Notes under the pieces: generated by a model
The model's input: only the letters and a program-made list of their open reading frames with translations
What the model was told of the DNA's origin: nothing
Database searches by the model: none
Assembly: GCA_029864945.1 (NCBI GenBank)
Contig: JAOTSL010000114.1
Coordinates: forward strand, 1 to 9,306
Length of the DNA: 9,306 nt
Origin: Gammaproteobacteria bacterium
GTDB taxonomy: Bacteria > Pseudomonadota > Gammaproteobacteria > S012-40
Direction: 5' to 3'
In this document: positions 6,343-9,306 of the stretch, one piece after another
Layout of the letters: each line of letters opens with the position of its first letter
Position numbering within the stretch: position 1 is the stretch's first letter
Program-made: the position numbers and the translations under genes

Positions 6343-7137
6343 ATGAACGCTCGAGAATACTACCAGGCAGGCCAGTTAGATAACGCAATTAAAGCAATAA
6401 TTGAAGAAGTAAAAAAGAACCCGACAGATACAAATCGTCGTGGGTTTTTGTCCGAATTATTGTTAATTAGCCGAGAGTGGGACAGGGCAGATAAACAACT
6501 TGATATGATAGGCCACCAAAGCCCAGAAGCAATGATGGGTATAATGCTTTGGCGACAAATGATAAGGGCCGGACAAGCGCGGGATCAATTTGTTAAAGAC
6601 GGCCGTGTCCCAGAGGTATTGGAAGTTCCAGACGATTTGGTGCAGCATTATTTAAAGGCATCAGTTTTATTACGCGAGAATAGTAAGACAGAAGCACTAG
6701 GTATTCTTAATGCCGCTGAGGAAGCCAGGCAGCCGATCAGTGGTGAATTAGATGGTGTTAAATTCTCAGATTTCAGAGACCTGGATGATAGAGCGCCGGG
6801 CGTACTAGAAGTGTTTACCAGTAACGGGAAATATTACTGGATTCCTTTTTCGCGTATAATTAGCATTAATTTTTACAAACCAGAAAGCGCATTAGATCTA
6901 GTGTTTAGACGAGCGCATTTAGAAATAAATGGTGACGGACCTGATGGTGAGGTTTATATGCCGGCAACTTATTTAGCGTTGCCTGAGGAAGATCGGGAAG
7001 CCTTTTTATTAGGCCGTACTACCGATTGGTTAGGTGATGAAGGTGAGCCCGTGCTTGGAGCAGGGCAAAAAATGTTTTACGTTGATGAGCAAGCAAAAAC
7101 CATTATGGAAATGCAAGAAATTAAGTTTGATCAATAA
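6343..7137 (+). CDS. tagJ: T6SS accessory protein TagJ (ImpE/HsiE family)
   Basis: The 264-residue product fits TagJ/ImpE, a cytoplasmic T6SS accessory. The N-terminal half (about 1-130) is helical with TPR-like pairs: YYQAGQLDNAIKAIIEEVKKNPTD (6-29), then RGFLSELLLISREWDRADKQLDMI (33-56), a form typical of the family. The conserved APGVLEV...NGKYYWIPFSRI segment (151-171) begins the second half, which ends with the GDEGEPVLGAGQKMF stretch (231-245). The Pseudomonas homologue HsiE1 binds the N-terminal helix of the sheath subunit TssB (HsiB1). TagJ occurs in only some T6SS classes and has been linked to how ClpV recognises the sheath. It is followed by tssE after only 2 bp, so the two are surely co-transcribed. 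Its transcription source is unclear because of the terminator before tssC2. Confidence 0.92.
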   Translation: MNAREYYQAGQLDNAIKAIIEEVKKNPTDTNRRGFLSELLLISREWDRADKQLDMIGHQSPEAMMGIMLWRQMIRAGQARDQFVKDGRVPEVLEVPDDLVQHYLKASVLLRENSKTEALGILNAAEEARQPISGELDGVKFSDFRDLDDRAPGVLEVFTSNGKYYWIPFSRIISINFYKPESALDLVFRRAHLEINGDGPDGEVYMPATYLALPEEDREAFLLGRTTDWLGDEGEPVLGAGQKMFYVDEQAKTIMEMQEIKFDQ

Positions 7138-7139
7138 TA

Positions 7140-7637
7140 ATGGCCAGACCTAAAATCACGCAAGCATTAACGCCGTCTATATTAGATCGTTTGTTGGATT
7201 TTGATCCTTCAAGAAAAGTTGAAGCGGTGAGTTCGCGTAATCAGGTTATTAAAGAATTACGTGAGTCTGTGCGTAGGGATCTTGAAAATTTACTCAATAC
7301 CCGGCGACGTTGCAATGATGAAATGGGGCGTTGGGAATTACTTGAATTTACCGCGCTGAATTACGGCATACCCGATGCGACGGGCATTAATATTGGCTCC
7401 GATGATGCTAAGGCTGAGTTTGCCCGAGTGATTGAAAAAATAATAATGAAATACGAGCCACGGTTTAAATCTGTTTCAATTTCGGTGTCAAATGATGCAA
7501 GTGCTTTGGATCGAACATTCCGCTTTCGTATTGATGCATTGTTAAGAGTTGAGCCTGCGGTTAAACCTATTGTATTTGATTCCAGCCTGGAACCTGTTAC
7601 CAGAAGCTTTCATGTAAGGGATGTCGAAGGTGAGTGA
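7140..7637 (+). CDS. tssE: T6SS baseplate protein TssE (gp25-like lysozyme-fold family)
   Basis: The 165-residue product belongs to the GPW/gp25 family. Like phage T4 gp25, TssE is a wedge component of the cytoplasmic baseplate that nucleates sheath assembly. Despite the family's name it has no lytic role in T6SS. Visible family features are LTPSILDRLLDFDP (10-23), RESVRRDLENLLNTRRRC (41-58), which contains the conserved initiating Arg/Leu pattern, LNYGIPDATGI (73-83) and the KYEPRFKSVSI strand (104-114). The C-terminal part (127-160) gives further gp25-like strands, and the length is normal. The ATG follows the tagJ stop by 2 bp. There is no good Shine-Dalgarno sequence, so translation is probably coupled to tagJ. 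Its last 8 bp overlap the start of tssF. Confidence 0.95.
   Translation: MARPKITQALTPSILDRLLDFDPSRKVEAVSSRNQVIKELRESVRRDLENLLNTRRRCNDEMGRWELLEFTALNYGIPDATGINIGSDDAKAEFARVIEKIIMKYEPRFKSVSISVSNDASALDRTFRFRIDALLRVEPAVKPIVFDSSLEPVTRSFHVRDVEGE
7616..7621 (+). promoter_or_regulatory. Ribosome-binding site that decides the tssF start
   Basis: AAGGGA lies 8 nt before GTG at 7630. The in-frame ATG at 7621 touches this site and so has no usable spacing. From GTG the protein begins MSDDLIKFYNKEL, which matches the usual TssF N-terminus. From ATG it would gain three residues (MSK). Confidence 0.65.
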
Positions 7638-9306
7638 CGATTTAATAAAATTTTATAACAAAGAGCTGAATTTCATTCGACGTTCAGCTGCTGCTTTTGC
7701 AGAGGCAAATCCAAAAATTGCAGGACGGCTGCGATTAAGTCAAGACACAATTGAAGATCCCCATGTTTCCCGGTTGATAGAATCCGTTGCATTTTTAAAT
7801 GCGCGAGTTCGCAAAAAACTCGATGATAGCTTTCCTGAAATTAGCAACTCAATGCTGGAGGTGCTTTATCCCCATTATCTTGCACCTGTCCCGAGTATGT
7901 CGATTATACAGTTTAAGGGTGTTGCTGAAGCTACAACGGGTTATAAAATAAAATCCGGTTCACTAATTGAAACCCAACCGGTTGATGGTGAACCATGTCG
8001 ATTTAATACCGCTTCCGCTGTTACATTGTGGCCAATCGAAATTACCGATGCACAGCTAGTGCGTGGTTCGTATCAAGCGCCTGCATTACCAAAACATTTT
8101 GGTGCGATAGCCGTTTTGCGTTTAAAACTTCGCTGCATGTCAGATGAAATGACCTTTAGTCAATTAAGTCCTGAGGATTTAGTGTTCTATTTAGGAGGGC
8201 AGAGTACGGAAGTGTCGGCGCTCTACGAGCTGATTTTTAATCATACCGTCGCAATGTCAGTTGCGGAATCTCCTGCGGATAATAACGCGGTCTATCTGGA
8301 TGCCGATCAACTTGAGCCTGTTGGATTTGGAAAAGATGAAGGGTTGCTACCTTACCCAGCTCGTTCGCAACTCGGTTATCGCTTATTAAGCGAATACTTT
8401 ACTTTTTCAGAAAAATTCAACTTCATGAAGTTGAGTGGTCTGGGTGCTAATGTTTTTAGTAAATCAGGTAATGAGATTGAGATATATTTATATCTCAATG
8501 AATCTCTGCCCGAACTTGAAAACAGCATCGACAAAGAAAATTTTTATCTTGGTTGCACTCCAATGGTGAATTTGTTTTCGCAGCATGCAGAGTCTATGAC
8601 CTTAAGTCATAAAAATGAAGAATATCATGTTGTACCTGATTCACGTCGAATGCTTTCGAAAGAAGTTTATTCAATTGATAAAGTTGAGGCCGTTTCTCCT
8701 ACGGGTGAAAAAATGGAATATCGTCCATTTTATGGTTTTAATCATCAGATGAACGACCGAAAGGATATTGCCTACTGGCACGCGAATCGTAAATCTGCGG
8801 AGATTCATCGGCAGGAGGATATTGATAATGGTACTGAAATGTATATCTCTCTAGTCGATCTTAATTTTCAGCCGGATATTCCTGACAACTGGGTTCTTAA
8901 TATCAAGACGACCTGCCTGAACAGGGATTTGCCGGGTCGATTACCGTTTGGCGGAGGGCAGCCTTATTTACAGCTGGGTGAGGGTAATGCACCATTGTCT
9001 TCCGTTCAATGTATAACGCCGCCAACAAAAACTAAACGTGTTGAATTGCGCGAAAGTACCCGTTGGCGTCTTATCTCCCATTTAAACTTAAATCATCTTT
9101 CACTTATGGATTCTGAACATGGTGCGGATGTTTTGAGAGAAATATTAACTCTGTATAATTTTGACGACTCACCAACTACACGCAGCCTCATTGAAGGGGT
9201 TGTTAGTATTGAAAGTAAGCAGGTAATGTCGCGTGTAAAAGATCACGGTATTAGCGCGCTCTGTCGGGGGATTGAAATTACACTGACACTGGATGAAGAC
9301 CGGTTT
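7630..9306 (+). CDS. tssF: T6SS baseplate protein TssF (VasA/ImpG), 3' partial
   Basis: The frame is open from GTG at 7630 to the right edge, giving 559 residues. The family is usually about 590-620 long, so only a short C-terminal part is missing. TssF forms the baseplate wedge with TssG, TssE and TssK, in the role of phage gp6/gp7-like proteins. Family marks are DDLIKFYNKELNFIRRSAAAFAE near the start, PKIAGRLRL (27-35), EDPHVSRLIESVAFLNARVRKKLDDSFPE (39-67), MLEVLYPHYLAPVPSMSI (71-88), the central YRPFYGF-type motif (YRPFYGFNH, about 365-373), LPGRLPFGG (435-443) and WRLISHLNLNHLSLM (479-493). An in-frame TAA at 7615 limits alternative starts to ATG 7621. The gene overlaps tssE by 8 bp, indicating translational coupling, and is normally followed by tssG. 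Two palindromes lie inside it (8417-8434 and 8476-8499). Confidence 0.96.
   Translation, partial: MSDDLIKFYNKELNFIRRSAAAFAEANPKIAGRLRLSQDTIEDPHVSRLIESVAFLNARVRKKLDDSFPEISNSMLEVLYPHYLAPVPSMSIIQFKGVAEATTGYKIKSGSLIETQPVDGEPCRFNTASAVTLWPIEITDAQLVRGSYQAPALPKHFGAIAVLRLKLRCMSDEMTFSQLSPEDLVFYLGGQSTEVSALYELIFNHTVAMSVAESPADNNAVYLDADQLEPVGFGKDEGLLPYPARSQLGYRLLSEYFTFSEKFNFMKLSGLGANVFSKSGNEIEIYLYLNESLPELENSIDKENFYLGCTPMVNLFSQHAESMTLSHKNEEYHVVPDSRRMLSKEVYSIDKVEAVSPTGEKMEYRPFYGFNHQMNDRKDIAYWHANRKSAEIHRQEDIDNGTEMYISLVDLNFQPDIPDNWVLNIKTTCLNRDLPGRLPFGGGQPYLQLGEGNAPLSSVQCITPPTKTKRVELRESTRWRLISHLNLNHLSLMDSEHGADVLREILTLYNFDDSPTTRSLIEGVVSIESKQVMSRVKDHGISALCRGIEITLTLDEDRF
8417..8434. repeat. 18-bp perfect palindrome within tssF
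   Basis: TCAACTTCATGAAGTTGA equals its own reverse complement. It encodes FNFMKLS within TssF, so it may simply reflect the codons used. A second near-palindrome starts 42 bp downstream, also with TTGA/TCAA in its arms. Confidence 0.6.
8476..8499. repeat. 11-bp inverted repeat with 2-bp centre within tssF
   Basis: ATTGAGATATA (8476-8486) and TATATCTCAAT (8489-8499) are exact reverse complements separated by TT. The encoded peptide EIEIYLYLN alternates similar codons, which can produce such symmetry by chance. As RNA it would form a tight hairpin. Confidence 0.6.

Overview
This window covers the front part of a type VI secretion system (T6SS) gene cluster, preceded by the 3' end of a large surface-exoprotein gene. 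All genes lie on the + strand. The DNA is AT-rich. The TssA-TssF sequences and the adhesin type fit a gammaproteobacterium, perhaps a marine or environmental one. That placement is inference only, because no rRNA or other taxonomic marker is present.

Layout: (1) 2-1114, the C-terminal end of a filamentous-haemagglutinin-like, beta-helical exoprotein whose 5' part lies outside the window. (2) 1115-1296, a spacer with a 15-bp perfect stem-loop (probable terminator) followed by promoter-like sequence. (3) 1297-2436, tssA. (4) 2437-2665, a 229-bp leader with overlapping inverted repeats and no convincing promoter. (5) 2666-4650, tssB and tssC, 2 bp apart, encoding the contractile sheath pair. (6) 4651-4772, a spacer with a 13-bp perfect stem-loop and T-run, a textbook intrinsic terminator. 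(7) 4773-6272, a second, divergent tssC-family gene (tssC2, ImpD type). (8) 6343-7137, tagJ (impE). (9) 7140-7637, tssE. (10) 7630-9306, tssF, cut off by the window end.

How they work together: TssB and TssC build the contractile sheath. TssE and TssF are baseplate wedge parts, the gp25-like protein and its larger partner. TssA caps or primes sheath and tube assembly. TagJ is an accessory that binds TssB in systems carrying it. The order A-B-C-C2-J-E-F matches the impABCDEFG order described in Rhizobium and Agrobacterium. It differs from the Pseudomonas H1 layout, where hcp sits between tssC and tagJ. No hcp, clpV, vgrG, tssG or membrane-complex gene (tssJLM) is visible here. Some presumably follow downstream.

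The most interesting points concern expression and paralogy, not a new system. The tssBC pair looks like its own transcription unit, bounded by a long leader and a strong terminator. The tssC2 start lacks a Shine-Dalgarno sequence and lies in a small hairpin just after that terminator. tssF carries two near-perfect palindromes about 40 bp apart. I see no IS element, CRISPR array, tRNA or rRNA.
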